10,860 nucleotides of DNA from SLAN01 sp046545955. GTDB taxonomy: Bacteria; Spirochaetota; Spirochaetia; DSM-27196; SKKC01. The position numbers and the translations under genes were made by a program. How positions within the stretch are numbered: position 1 is the first letter of the stretch; each line of letters begins with the position of its first letter. Shown here piece after piece: positions 1 to 6,131 of the stretch. The stretch spans positions 1-10,860 of the forward strand of contig JBKGYS010000093.1 of assembly GCA_046545955.1 (NCBI GenBank), in the 5' to 3' direction. Below the pieces are notes generated by a model. The model searched no databases. It had not been told where the DNA came from and worked only from the letters and a program-made list of their open reading frames with translations.

Positions 1-212
1 CCGCTGTCGTCCGGCGCGTCGATATCCGGCGACGGCCCGCCGTCGTCCGGCCCACCGTCGTCCGGGGCGCTGGAGTTCTGCGGCTGCCCACCGTCCCCGG
101 GCGCGCTGGAATCCGGCGGCCGCGCGTCGTCGCCGGGCACCCGGGACCCCGGGGCGTTCCGGCCGCGTCCTGACGCCGCCGGCGTGGTGTGACCCGGGCC
201 GCGGAAAGACAT
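1..212 (-). CDS. Unidentified protein, N-terminal 70 residues, low-complexity (partial, runs off left edge)
   Basis: I do not recognise this gene; only its first 70 codons are in the window and no domain is visible. It begins with ATG at 212-210, one base overlapping the stop of the upstream glycosylase gene (TGATG), with GGAG at 223-220 seven bases before the start. The frame stays open to the edge. The first 25 residues are basic (MSFRGPGHTTPAASGRGR...), the remainder is rich in Pro, Asp, Gly and Ser and carries short repeats: SSAPGDGG and SSAPDDGG twelve residues apart, then PDDGGP twice in tandem. There is no signal peptide or membrane segment. It is probably a disordered leader to a folded domain further left. 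GC content is visibly higher than in the neighbouring genes. The opposite strand is also open here, but it lacks a start and an RBS in the window, so the minus strand is preferred. Confidence 0.6.
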   Translation of the reverse strand, partial: MSFRGPGHTTPAASGRGRNAPGSRVPGDDARPPDSSAPGDGGQPQNSSAPDDGGPDDGGPSPDIDAPDDS

Positions 213-1027
213 CAACCTTCTCCAGTAATGATCGAACGGAGCCGCTTAAGGTCTTCCCATACCGGCCGACGGAGATTCTCATTTCGAAGGACGGCGCTCG
301 GGTGGTAGGTGGCAACGACGGGAATGCCGCGAAAATCGTATTCGCCCTTGCGCAGCTCACCCATGCTCGCGTCGACGCCGGTCATTACGCGGGAGGAGAT
401 ACGACCGACGGTGAGAATGGTCTTCGGACGCACGAGCTCGATCTGTCGCTCGAGATAGGGAAAGCAGGTCTTGCGCTCGTCGGGAAGCGGATCGCGGTTC
501 TGCGGCGGACGACATTTGACGATATTGGCGATAAACGCATTGCGGTCGCGGTAGATTTCGATGGCGGCAAGCCACTTGTCGAGGTAGTTTCCCGAACGGC
601 CGACAAACGGCTCGCCCCGCCGGTCCTCCTCGGCGCCGGGGCCTTCCCCGATTACCATGACATCGGCGTCGATTACCCCGTAGCCGGGGACCGCGTTGGT
701 GCGAACCGCGGAGAGGGGACAGGCGGTGCACCCACGGATTTTCTCGGCGAGCTGGGCGAGCTCGCGGGTGCGCTCTTCATCCGGCGGCAGTCCGGACGCT
801 TCGATCGGTGGGCGGTGCGCGGGGTGGATTTCGTTTTCGCCTCCGGACGATACACCCGGATCGATCGTTTCCGGCCGGCCGTCTTCACTCGAGGCGCCTG
901 CAATATCGCTGTGCACATCCTCGGCGCGTGCAGCAGGCAGCGTAGCGCGGGCGAATCCGTCGGTCAGATAATCCTCGAACATAGCAAACAGACGTTCGGC
1001 TCGGTCGCGGTTCTGGTGGTCGCTCAT
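212..1027 (-). CDS. Family 4 (4Fe-4S) uracil-DNA glycosylase
   Basis: Removes uracil from DNA at the start of base-excision repair. Of 271 residues, the catalytic domain occupies about 90-271. Visible family-4 marks are the GEGPGAEED motif (127-135) followed by RRGEPFVGRSG, the Fe-S cysteines Cys100, Cys103, Cys172 and Cys188, the IVKCRPPQNRDP segment, and the HPSAVLRN motif (242-249) that contacts the minor groove and active site. Residues 1-90 are an extension: a helical stretch, then a Ser/Glu/Gly/Pro-rich segment (about 35-80) that is probably disordered. The ATG at 1027 overlaps the truA stop as ATGA and has GGAGGA six bases upstream. A further in-frame open stretch up to 1330 lies wholly inside truA and is not used. 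A second glycosylase of another family is encoded at 7371-8141. The family call is firm; the individual specificity is not shown by sequence. Confidence 0.95.
   Translation of the reverse strand: MSDHQNRDRAERLFAMFEDYLTDGFARATLPAARAEDVHSDIAGASSEDGRPETIDPGVSSGGENEIHPAHRPPIEASGLPPDEERTRELAQLAEKIRGCTACPLSAVRTNAVPGYGVIDADVMVIGEGPGAEEDRRGEPFVGRSGNYLDKWLAAIEIYRDRNAFIANIVKCRPPQNRDPLPDERKTCFPYLERQIELVRPKTILTVGRISSRVMTGVDASMGELRKGEYDFRGIPVVATYHPSAVLRNENLRRPVWEDLKRLRSIITGEG
220..223 (-). promoter_or_regulatory. RBS of the left-edge gene
   Basis: GGAG lies seven bases before the ATG at 212, inside the last codons of the glycosylase gene. Together with the TGATG stop/start overlap it decides the start of the left-edge gene and points to translational coupling. 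Confidence 0.6.
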
Positions 1028-1860
1028 AGAAGGTCCTCCGATCCTTCGCCCGGTACATCTGCTTCGCGGGACCCGCCCGCTTCGCTGGGTACAATCGCGG
1101 CGGCGGACGCATCCGACGGGTAACTCACGCGATAGAAGTGCAAACCGCGGGCGGCGGCGGTTGTCGCCGCGAGAGCGCGGTCGCCGGCGTGCAGCATTTC
1201 GCGCATGCGCTCGGGCGGCGCTTCCATTGCGTCGAGGGCGAGAAGCGTTCCGACAATCGATCGTACCATATGCCACATGAAACTTCTCGCCTTGATCTCG
1301 AACACAAGCATTCCCAGCCGGACATGCCACGATGCCTGGTCGATTGCACGCACGCGAGTCCCTGATTTGTCGCGTGCGGATGCGAACGTCGTAAAATCAT
1401 GCGTGCCGACGAGTTCAGCCGAAAAGGCGTTTAACCTCGAAAGCGATGGTAGTCGCCGCACACGCGCGGCGTAGCGGTCGATCATCGGATCTCGGACGTC
1501 ACTCGCGTAAATCCAGTACCGATACGTGCGCTGCACTGCGCTGTAGCGCGCGTGAAAGTCGTCGGGCACTCTCCGGCTTCCCCGCGCGCTGACGTCCGAC
1601 GGCAGGCGGGAGTTCAACGCAATGGCGATTTTGTCGTCGGGAATCCCATCGAGTGCGGTATCGAAGGTAATGACCTGGCCTGTCGCGTGGACGCCGGTGT
1701 CCGTTCGTCCGGCGCAGTGTACGCGCACAGGCTCCTCGAGCAGGCGCTCGAGTCCCGATTCAACCACGCCTTGGACAGTGCGGGTATCCGGCTGGATCTG
1801 GAACCCGCGGAAATTCGTTCCATCATAGGAAAGTGTAAGTGCGATCCTTCGTGTACTCAT
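1024..1860 (-). CDS. truA: tRNA pseudouridine(38-40) synthase TruA
   Basis: Converts uridines 38-40 in the anticodon arm of many tRNAs to pseudouridine. From the ATG at 1860 the protein has 278 residues, close to the family norm. The N-terminal IALTLSYDGTNFRGFQ strand, the catalytic motif GRTDTGVHA (Asp54 as nucleophile), QRTYRYWIY near the centre and ARSFMWHMVRSIVGTLLA in the C-terminal half are all diagnostic. The last ~30 residues (Ala/Ser/Glu-rich, after LHFYRVSYP) extend past the usual end. A GTG at 1869 would add three residues; neither start has a strong RBS, and I prefer the ATG because MSTRRIAL matches the usual family beginning. The gene follows the DUF2225 gene after 32 bases and its stop overlaps the glycosylase start (ATGA). 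Confidence 0.96.
   Translation of the reverse strand: MSTRRIALTLSYDGTNFRGFQIQPDTRTVQGVVESGLERLLEEPVRVHCAGRTDTGVHATGQVITFDTALDGIPDDKIAIALNSRLPSDVSARGSRRVPDDFHARYSAVQRTYRYWIYASDVRDPMIDRYAARVRRLPSLSRLNAFSAELVGTHDFTTFASARDKSGTRVRAIDQASWHVRLGMLVFEIKARSFMWHMVRSIVGTLLALDAMEAPPERMREMLHAGDRALAATTAAARGLHFYRVSYPSDASAAAIVPSEAGGSREADVPGEGSEDLL
1034..1039 (-). promoter_or_regulatory. RBS fixing the family-4 glycosylase start
   Basis: GGAGGA six bases before the ATG at 1027, embedded in the 3' end of truA. It argues against the longer open frame that starts at 1330. Confidence 0.75.
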
Positions 1861-1892
1861 GATTCCCACGTCGAAGCGGCGGCGACACTCGG

Positions 1893-2744
1893 CTATTCCT
1901 CGGGTTTCAAGCCCAGCTCACGGGAAATCCGGGAATGCAGCTCGCGGGCGTTGTCGAGAATGGCCGCGGGCTTGTCTCGAGAGGCTTTACCCATCCCGAA
2001 CAGTCTGCCGACGATGCGGCGCGCCTCGTGCAGCGCCTTCTCGCGAGCTTCCGCGTTTTCCCTCGGGCCATGGCGGAACTCAAGAAGCCCGTACACGTAC
2101 AGAACGCCGTCGTAGCCGTAGTTCTTGTCGAGATCCGGACCGAGATGTCTAATCTGCGCGATGGCTTCCTCCCCGGATTGTTCACGCTCTACCGCAAGGG
2201 TATAAAAGAATCGTGCCTTACGATAAAACACATTGGCAAGGTAGGCCCAGTTTTCGCCCGGTTGCTGCCCTTCCAGGTCGTTGCATATCCACGCCGCGCG
2301 AAGCATACAAAGGCCTCGCTTTATCGTCGGTGAAGACTCGGGCGGGAAGTGTTCGTAACACGCGGTCGCGAGGTAGTAGCTCGCAACGCCGAGTAAATCG
2401 TCTCTCGGCTGTGTGAAATCAAGTGCACCGAAAAGCCCTTCGATAGTTTCAAGCCGCTGCTCGGTATCGCCCTCGATCCCTCCGAGCGCTTCGGACGGCG
2501 GATCGGCAAAGTCCTCCTCGAAAACCGCATACAAGCACGACGGACAAACGGTGACCGTGTAGTTGAGAGGATTAACCCGCCCGTACTTCTGCGACGGAAT
2601 GTAATGCCGCCGCAGTTCAACCGAAAGATCGCCGGCGTTCAACCGTCCGCGGCCGGTCCGCAGCGACTCCCGATATACATCGGCGTCACACACGGGACAG
2701 CTTACAGGCTTTTTCGAAAAGAAGCTTATGCTGTTGTTCGCCAT
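1893..2744 (-). CDS. DUF2225 family protein (zinc-ribbon plus helical repeat)
   Basis: A conserved bacterial protein of unknown biochemical function, 283 residues. Two CxxC pairs (CPVC at 16-19 and CPSC at 67-70) probably form one zinc site that brackets a basic segment (SLRTGRGRL...). From about residue 95 the protein is helical and TPR-like, with aromatic-rich helices such as YYLATACYEHFP, ENWAYLANVFYRKARFFYTLA and YDGVLYVYGLLEF. No signal peptide or membrane segment is seen, so it is probably cytoplasmic. The ATG at 2744 has an AGGGGG run just upstream. It lies 18 bases after acpS and 32 bases before truA, hence in the same transcription unit. The family assignment rests on the paired CxxC layout and the TPR-like tail; no enzymatic role is inferred. 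Confidence 0.85.
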   Translation of the reverse strand: MANNSISFFSKKPVSCPVCDADVYRESLRTGRGRLNAGDLSVELRRHYIPSQKYGRVNPLNYTVTVCPSCLYAVFEEDFADPPSEALGGIEGDTEQRLETIEGLFGALDFTQPRDDLLGVASYYLATACYEHFPPESSPTIKRGLCMLRAAWICNDLEGQQPGENWAYLANVFYRKARFFYTLAVEREQSGEEAIAQIRHLGPDLDKNYGYDGVLYVYGLLEFRHGPRENAEAREKALHEARRIVGRLFGMGKASRDKPAAILDNARELHSRISRELGLKPEE

Positions 2745-2762
2745 GTGACCCCCTTAACGCGG

Positions 2763-3134
2763 TTAGCCCTCAATTACGATGACAGCTACCGCGTTGTCAC
2801 GCTCGTGTGCGAGGCTGCAGAAGACGGCTTTCCCTCCCATTCGTTCGAAGGCCTCGAGCGCACGACCATGAAGCAGCACGTCGGGTTTTCCGAGTTCGTC
2901 GTTTCGGACCTGTACTTCCCCGAGATTAAAATGCACGAGCCCGGTGCCGAGAGCCTTTCCAAACGCCTCTTTCGCCGCAAATCGACCGGCCAGACTGAAC
3001 GCACGTCCGGAACCCCGCGAGTAGACAGCGTCAACCTCCTCGGGATGGAAGTAGCGAGCAAGCAATCCAGGGTCATCGACCCAGGAGGAGACTCTACCAA
3101 CCCGAACGATATCGATTCCAATTCCGAGAATCAC
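2763..3134 (-). CDS. acpS: Holo-[acyl-carrier-protein] synthase AcpS
   Basis: Transfers 4'-phosphopantetheine from CoA to a serine of acyl carrier protein, activating it for fatty-acid synthesis. It has 123 residues, the normal length. The GIDIV motif (6-10, Asp8 as Mg ligand) and RFAAKEAFGKALGTG (51-65, Glu56 as second Mg ligand) are intact. The C-terminal SLAHERDNAVAVIVIE matches the usual final S-x-[ST]-H segment, but with Ala in place of Ser/Thr before His. The start is GTG at 3134, overlapping the ybbR stop as GTGA, with GAGGAG (3148-3143) eight bases upstream. This placement at the end of cdaA-ybbR implies coupled translation. Confidence 0.96.
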   Translation of the reverse strand: MILGIGIDIVRVGRVSSWVDDPGLLARYFHPEEVDAVYSRGSGRAFSLAGRFAAKEAFGKALGTGLVHFNLGEVQVRNDELGKPDVLLHGRALEAFERMGGKAVFCSLAHERDNAVAVIVIEG

Positions 3135-4111
3135 CGAAGAAGCTCCTCGAACCGTGCCTCATCGGCGATCTCAACGTTTTCGAACACGACCGCGCTTCTG
3201 CGTGGCTCAAAATCAAGTACTTCGACATCCTCCGGAGCAACCGCCTCGAGCACAAGTTCCTGCTCGCCCGCTTCACTCACCTCCGAGGCGTCTGCTTCCA
3301 ACGAAAGCTCGTCGGTGCCGAGCGACTCGAGCCTGAGCAGCGGCCCCCTCAGCTGAACCGAGCCTGCGCCCGGCGTCCCGACAGCTTCATACTCGTCCGG
3401 GACGTCGACCACCGATATTTCGACGTCCGAGAACCATGTTTCTACCATAATCTCCCGGATTACACCACGAAAGTCGACTTCGCTTCCCCCGCGAACGCTA
3501 ATAAAATCGTTCGGCGGGCGTAGCGCTACCTCGGTGGTGAACGGCTCGGTTCGCGCCGAAATATCGATCTCTTCGGTTCCAATCGTACTCCGCGAGGAAA
3601 CATGCCGCTCGGGACCTTCGATCTCGACTCGCTGGGGAGAAACGAAGGAGCGCGCGAGCTCAAACCCTCGCGCGGGAAATCCCCGGATGGCCGGATTCAC
3701 TTCCACGGTGGTACGTGCGGTCCGGTCAAGCTCAATGGTGTACGCGGCGGGCTCGACCTGAAGATCGACCGCGAGACTGTCGACTTCATTTTCCTGAATT
3801 GAAGCGTCGACGGGAACGGTGTAGCGGCCCGGTTCGGTGTACCGCGTCGCGTCGACTCTCGCCGAGAGCATCGAAGCAGAAACCGCCGAAATGGATTCCT
3901 CGCTTCCTCGAACGGTTACGCGAACCGAATCCGGAAGATCCGAGGCCGGCGACAGCCCATCGGCGGCTTCCACCTGAAGCGGCACCGAGTAGGTCTCTTC
4001 CTCGAGACCAATTATCTGATTGTAGAAAAACAGCAGGACCGCCGCACCGAGGGCCAGGATTTTAATTGACCAGTTTCCGGCGTTCTTGCCGAGGAAGCGG
4101 CTAATCTCCAA
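3131..4111 (-). CDS. YbbR-domain membrane protein (CdaR-like)
   Basis: Membrane-anchored YbbR-repeat protein of 326 residues, the usual partner of the diadenylate cyclase encoded just upstream. One hydrophobic helix (about 16-34, IKILALGAAVLLFFYNQII) anchors the N terminus. The rest is beta-rich and acidic and should face outward, in roughly three YbbR-like repeats (about 36-130, 131-225 and 226-311); each contains a V-x-V-x-G or V-x-I-x-G strand (VRVTVRGS, VEIEGPE, VQLRGP). In Firmicutes, CdaR modulates CdaA activity. By family and position this protein probably does the same, which is inference. The start is TTG at 4111, inside the end of cdaA (11-base overlap), supported by GGAGGT (4125-4120) eight bases upstream; no ATG or GTG lies between that and the transmembrane helix. 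Confidence 0.9.
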   Translation of the reverse strand: MEISRFLGKNAGNWSIKILALGAAVLLFFYNQIIGLEEETYSVPLQVEAADGLSPASDLPDSVRVTVRGSEESISAVSASMLSARVDATRYTEPGRYTVPVDASIQENEVDSLAVDLQVEPAAYTIELDRTARTTVEVNPAIRGFPARGFELARSFVSPQRVEIEGPERHVSSRSTIGTEEIDISARTEPFTTEVALRPPNDFISVRGGSEVDFRGVIREIMVETWFSDVEISVVDVPDEYEAVGTPGAGSVQLRGPLLRLESLGTDELSLEADASEVSEAGEQELVLEAVAPEDVEVLDFEPRRSAVVFENVEIADEARFEELLR

Positions 4112-4913
4112 GAGCAGCTACCTCCACGTCTTCCTCTTCGGATTCGTCTTCATTAAGGTTCAGAAGATCCCGCAAACGCCGCCGGGCTTCGTCAATCGAA
4201 AGGTCGTAGTACAGGTTGGCGTCGTACGCGAGCGTAATCGCCCCCGTTTCCTCGCTGACCACCAGCACAACCGCGTCGCTCTCTTCAACCATACCGAGCG
4301 CGGCACGGTGCCGGGTGCCGAAACTGCGCCGGATATCCAGCTGTTCGGAGAGCGGGAGAAAGCATCCGGCTGCGATAATCTTTTCCTCGCCGATCACAAC
4401 CGCACCGTCGTGAAGGGGCGTATCGTGACCGAAGATCGTAATGAGTAACTGGGACGTTAGAACCGCATCGAGCCGTGTTCCCGTTTCAACGATTCCTTTC
4501 TGCCCCACCGTCCGCGAAAACACGATAAGCGCGCCACGCTTGCGGTAGGAGAGCACCTCGGCCGCGCTCATTACCGCTTCGAGCTGGAGCGGACGGCTCG
4601 TTGAGCCGATTCCGAATAATCGCCCCTGCCCGATCCGCGTGAAAATCTTTCGAAGCTCGGGTTGGAAGATTATGGCCACACCGATAACAAGACTCGGCGC
4701 GAGTAAATTGAGAATCCACAGGACCGTTTCAAGATTCAAGAAAAACGCGAGCGCGTAAATGAATACAAGGACGAACGCGCCCTTGACCAGCTGTATAGCG
4801 CGCGTCTGAACGAGGATCTGATAGACTTTGTAGATTAGAAATGCAAGCAGGAGTATATCCAGGGCGGGTACGATAAAATCCCGCAGTACCCACAGCTCGC
4901 TTACCAGCTGCAC
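4101..4913 (-). CDS. cdaA: Diadenylate cyclase CdaA (c-di-AMP synthase)
   Basis: Joins two ATP molecules into the second messenger cyclic di-AMP, which commonly controls potassium, osmolyte and cell-wall homeostasis. 270 residues, typical length. Three N-terminal membrane helices (about 12-30, 40-59 and 62-83) are followed by the DAC domain (~95-245) with the two catalytic motifs DGA (169-171, in LHDGAVVI) and RHR (201-203, in GTRHRAALG), plus EETG (221-224). The tail (NEDESEEEDVEV) is strongly acidic. The start is GTG at 4913, directly abutting the folP stop (TGAGTG), with AAGGAG upstream. ybbR follows in an 11-base overlap. glmM, the third gene of the well-known cdaA-cdaR-glmM operon of Firmicutes, is absent here; folP and acpS flank instead. 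Confidence 0.97.
   Translation of the reverse strand: MQLVSELWVLRDFIVPALDILLLAFLIYKVYQILVQTRAIQLVKGAFVLVFIYALAFFLNLETVLWILNLLAPSLVIGVAIIFQPELRKIFTRIGQGRLFGIGSTSRPLQLEAVMSAAEVLSYRKRGALIVFSRTVGQKGIVETGTRLDAVLTSQLLITIFGHDTPLHDGAVVIGEEKIIAAGCFLPLSEQLDIRRSFGTRHRAALGMVEESDAVVLVVSEETGAITLAYDANLYYDLSIDEARRRLRDLLNLNEDESEEEDVEVAALGD
4120..4125 (-). promoter_or_regulatory. RBS that selects the TTG start of ybbR
   Basis: GGAGGT eight bases before TTG at 4111. The in-frame codon just before it (CTG) is preceded by a stop, so the start must lie at or very near this TTG. Confidence 0.75.
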
Positions 4914-5801
4914 TCAGCTCTCTCCTTTCGCTTCCCGAACACCGGCGCCCTGTATCGCTGCCACCATGCGAACCGCGTCGCAAGTCTCGCGAACATCGTG
5001 CACACGAATAATATCGGCGCCCTTCATTGCCGCGATGACATGTACCGCGAGCGTACCGGCGAGTCGATCGCCGACGGGCACCTCTTCTCCCCTCGCTTCG
5101 GAGAGTACCGCACCAACCATGCGTTTTCGCGACGCACCGACGAGCACCCGAAAACCCGGGGCGAAAAAAGCGGGCAGATCGTGAATGATACGGAGGTTAT
5201 CCTCGAGCCGCTTACCGAAGCCGATGCCGGGATCGATGATAATCCGATCGCGTGAAACTCCCGCGGCGCTCACTTCGTTCGCGCGTGTAATGAGAAAGTG
5301 CAGGATTTCGCCTACTACATCCGTATACGAGGGATTGTGCTGCATCGTCTCGGGTGTACCGAGCATATGCATGAGAACAACGCCGACCTCGCGCTCTGCG
5401 ACGAGCGAGAGCATCGCTTCGTCGGCGCGAAGCGCCGAAACATCGTTAACAATATCGGCTCCCGCGTCGATCGCCGCGGCGGCCACGCCGGCCTTCTGCG
5501 TGTCTACGCTTATCGGTATATCGGAGAAACGGCGGATCGCCTCGATTACGGGAACCACGCGGGAACGTTCTTCCTCCGCATCCACCGGCTTACTGCCGGG
5601 GCGCGTGCTTTCGCCGCCGACATCGAGAATTGTCGCACCCGCTTCAATCATATCGGCCGCCCGCTCGGCTGCTTCCCGCGCTCCGGCGACCCGGCTACCG
5701 GAGAAGAAGCTGTCGGGAGTACAATTGAGCACACCCATTACGTGCGCAACTCCCGTAAACTCGAGAGTCCGATCGCGAGCGAGCGACATGTGATCTGACA
5801 T
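4914..5801 (-). CDS. folP: Dihydropteroate synthase FolP
   Basis: Condenses p-aminobenzoate with dihydropterin pyrophosphate to dihydropteroate in folate synthesis; the target of sulfonamides. 295 residues in a TIM-barrel layout, with every loop motif present: MGVLNCTPDSFFSG (22-35), DVGGESTRPGS (60-70), SVDT (98-101), NDVSAL (119-124), MHMLGTPETMQ (144-154), DPGIGFGK (190-197), GASRKRM (222-228) and RVHDV (266-270). I chose the ATG at 5801 because GGAGGGG lies just before it; the frame is open to a TTG at 5864 but that adds residues with no family likeness, and ATG at 5789 is also possible. It is the first large gene after the promoter at 6131-6103, with 123 bases separating it from the mini-gene. 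Confidence 0.97.
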   Translation of the reverse strand: MSDHMSLARDRTLEFTGVAHVMGVLNCTPDSFFSGSRVAGAREAAERAADMIEAGATILDVGGESTRPGSKPVDAEEERSRVVPVIEAIRRFSDIPISVDTQKAGVAAAAIDAGADIVNDVSALRADEAMLSLVAEREVGVVLMHMLGTPETMQHNPSYTDVVGEILHFLITRANEVSAAGVSRDRIIIDPGIGFGKRLEDNLRIIHDLPAFFAPGFRVLVGASRKRMVGAVLSEARGEEVPVGDRLAGTLAVHVIAAMKGADIIRVHDVRETCDAVRMVAAIQGAGVREAKGES

Positions 5802-5816
5802 TACCCCTCCCTCGAT

Positions 5817-5847
5817 GGACCGTAGCACAGATTGGGCCCACGGTACC
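5817..5847 (-). other. Imperfect stem-loop in the folP leader
   Basis: GGTACCGT (5847-5840) can pair with ACGGTCC (5823-5817), with one bulged base and a 16-base loop. It ends about 15 bases before the folP start codon. No T-run follows, so it is not a terminator. The same stretch contains a weak extended -10-like TGCTACGGT with no convincing -35. Confidence 0.3.
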
Positions 5848-5906
5848 AGCTTGCTTCGAGACAATGCGGTTATCTGTCGGGTGAACGGCGGAATTGAAGG
5901 ACCGCG

Positions 5907-5923
5907 GCGGAGGAAACCCCCGC
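5907..5923 (-). other. Short GC-rich hairpin just after the mini-gene stop
   Basis: GCGGGGG (5923-5917), a TTT loop and CCTCCGC (5913-5907) form seven pairs (one G-U), starting one base after the stop. No T-tract follows, so full termination is unlikely. It could attenuate read-through into folP or protect the 3' end of a short transcript; this is inference. Confidence 0.4.
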
Positions 5924-5924
5924 G

Positions 5925-6020
5925 TTATTTACCCTTCTTCTTGTGGCGGTTCTTGCGCAGTTTTTTCTTGCGCTTGTGGGTTGCTATCTTTTTGCGCTTT
6001 CGCTTTCGTCCACAGGGCAC
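5925..6020 (-). CDS. 31-residue basic AURKAIP1/COX24-like (mini ribosomal) protein
   Basis: A 31-codon ORF, GTG at 6020 to TAA at 5927-5925. The sequence begins MPCGRKRKRKKIATHKRKKK and ends LRKNRHKKKGK. More than half the residues are Lys or Arg, there are no acidic residues, and the core T-H-K-R-K-K-x-L-R-K-N-R-H-K-K-K resembles the small AURKAIP1/COX24-domain proteins of bacteria, related to mitochondrial mS38 and similar in character to actinobacterial bS22, which sit on the small ribosomal subunit. A ribosomal or rRNA-binding role is inferred from that likeness. Strong support for a real gene: AAGGAG (6033-6028) seven bases before the GTG, and a near-consensus promoter at 6131-6103. The run of Lys codons alone could be chance, but the combination with RBS and promoter is not. 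An 80-codon open frame overlaps it in another register and lacks such support. Confidence 0.82.
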   Translation of the reverse strand: MPCGRKRKRKKIATHKRKKKLRKNRHKKKGK

Positions 6021-6027
6021 CAGGCAA

Positions 6028-6033
6028 CTCCTT
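6028..6033 (-). promoter_or_regulatory. RBS of the 31-residue mini-gene
   Basis: AAGGAG seven bases before GTG at 6020, the best Shine-Dalgarno match in the window and decisive for calling this small ORF a gene. The upstream in-frame stop is TGA at 6041-6039. Confidence 0.8.
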
Positions 6034-6067
6034 ATATTTCAGATTAGTGCTCACACGACCCCGGCTT

Positions 6068-6083
6068 CGGAGAACGCACTCCG
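6068..6083 (-). other. Leader hairpin upstream of the mini-gene
   Basis: CGGAG (6083-6079) pairs with CTCCG (6072-6068) around a six-base loop, within the roughly 75-base leader expected from the promoter at 6103-6131. It may be a site for regulation by the encoded protein, as with many ribosomal proteins, but no known motif is recognised. Confidence 0.3.
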
Positions 6084-6102
6084 CCTCACCGCGTGAATGG
6101 GC

Positions 6103-6131
6103 ACTATACAAATCGCGCCGAACCTGGTCAA
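6103..6131 (-). promoter_or_regulatory. Sigma-70-type promoter for mini-gene and folP operon
   Basis: TTGACC (6131-6126), a 17-base spacer and TATAGT (6108-6103) give a near-consensus pair with ideal spacing. The -35 contains the miaA stop codon. Transcription should begin near 6096, giving a leader of about 75 bases before the mini-gene. No T-tract terminator separates the mini-gene from folP, so this is probably also the main promoter of the folP-to-left-edge operon. Confidence 0.7.

Noticed and set aside
1..192. Open frame on the + strand (Pro/Ser/Gly-rich) that would end at 192
   Set aside because: Both strands are open in this GC-rich repeat tract; only the minus strand has a start codon, RBS and operon overlap. 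A + gene would also face head-on into this operon. Sequence to the left would settle it.
302..1123. 273-codon open frame on the + strand
   Set aside because: It lies antisense to the well-supported family-4 glycosylase and truA, has no family likeness, and GC-rich coding DNA commonly gives such open antisense frames.
1028..1330. Longer start for the family-4 glycosylase
   Set aside because: The added 101 residues are encoded wholly within truA and look like frame-shifted Arg-rich sequence; the ATG at 1027 has GGAGGA and an ATGA overlap.
2604..3356. 250-codon open frame on the + strand
   Set aside because: Mirror of the DUF2225, acpS and ybbR coding regions; its Ser/Thr-rich end comes from the antisense of acidic ybbR codons.
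5802..5864. Upstream TTG start for folP
   Set aside because: The 21 extra residues have no likeness to dihydropteroate synthase and the ATG at 5801 has a good purine-rich RBS.
5907..5923. Rho-independent terminator after the mini-gene
   Set aside because: The hairpin exists, but it is followed by CGCGGTCC rather than a T-run, so I list it only as a stem-loop.
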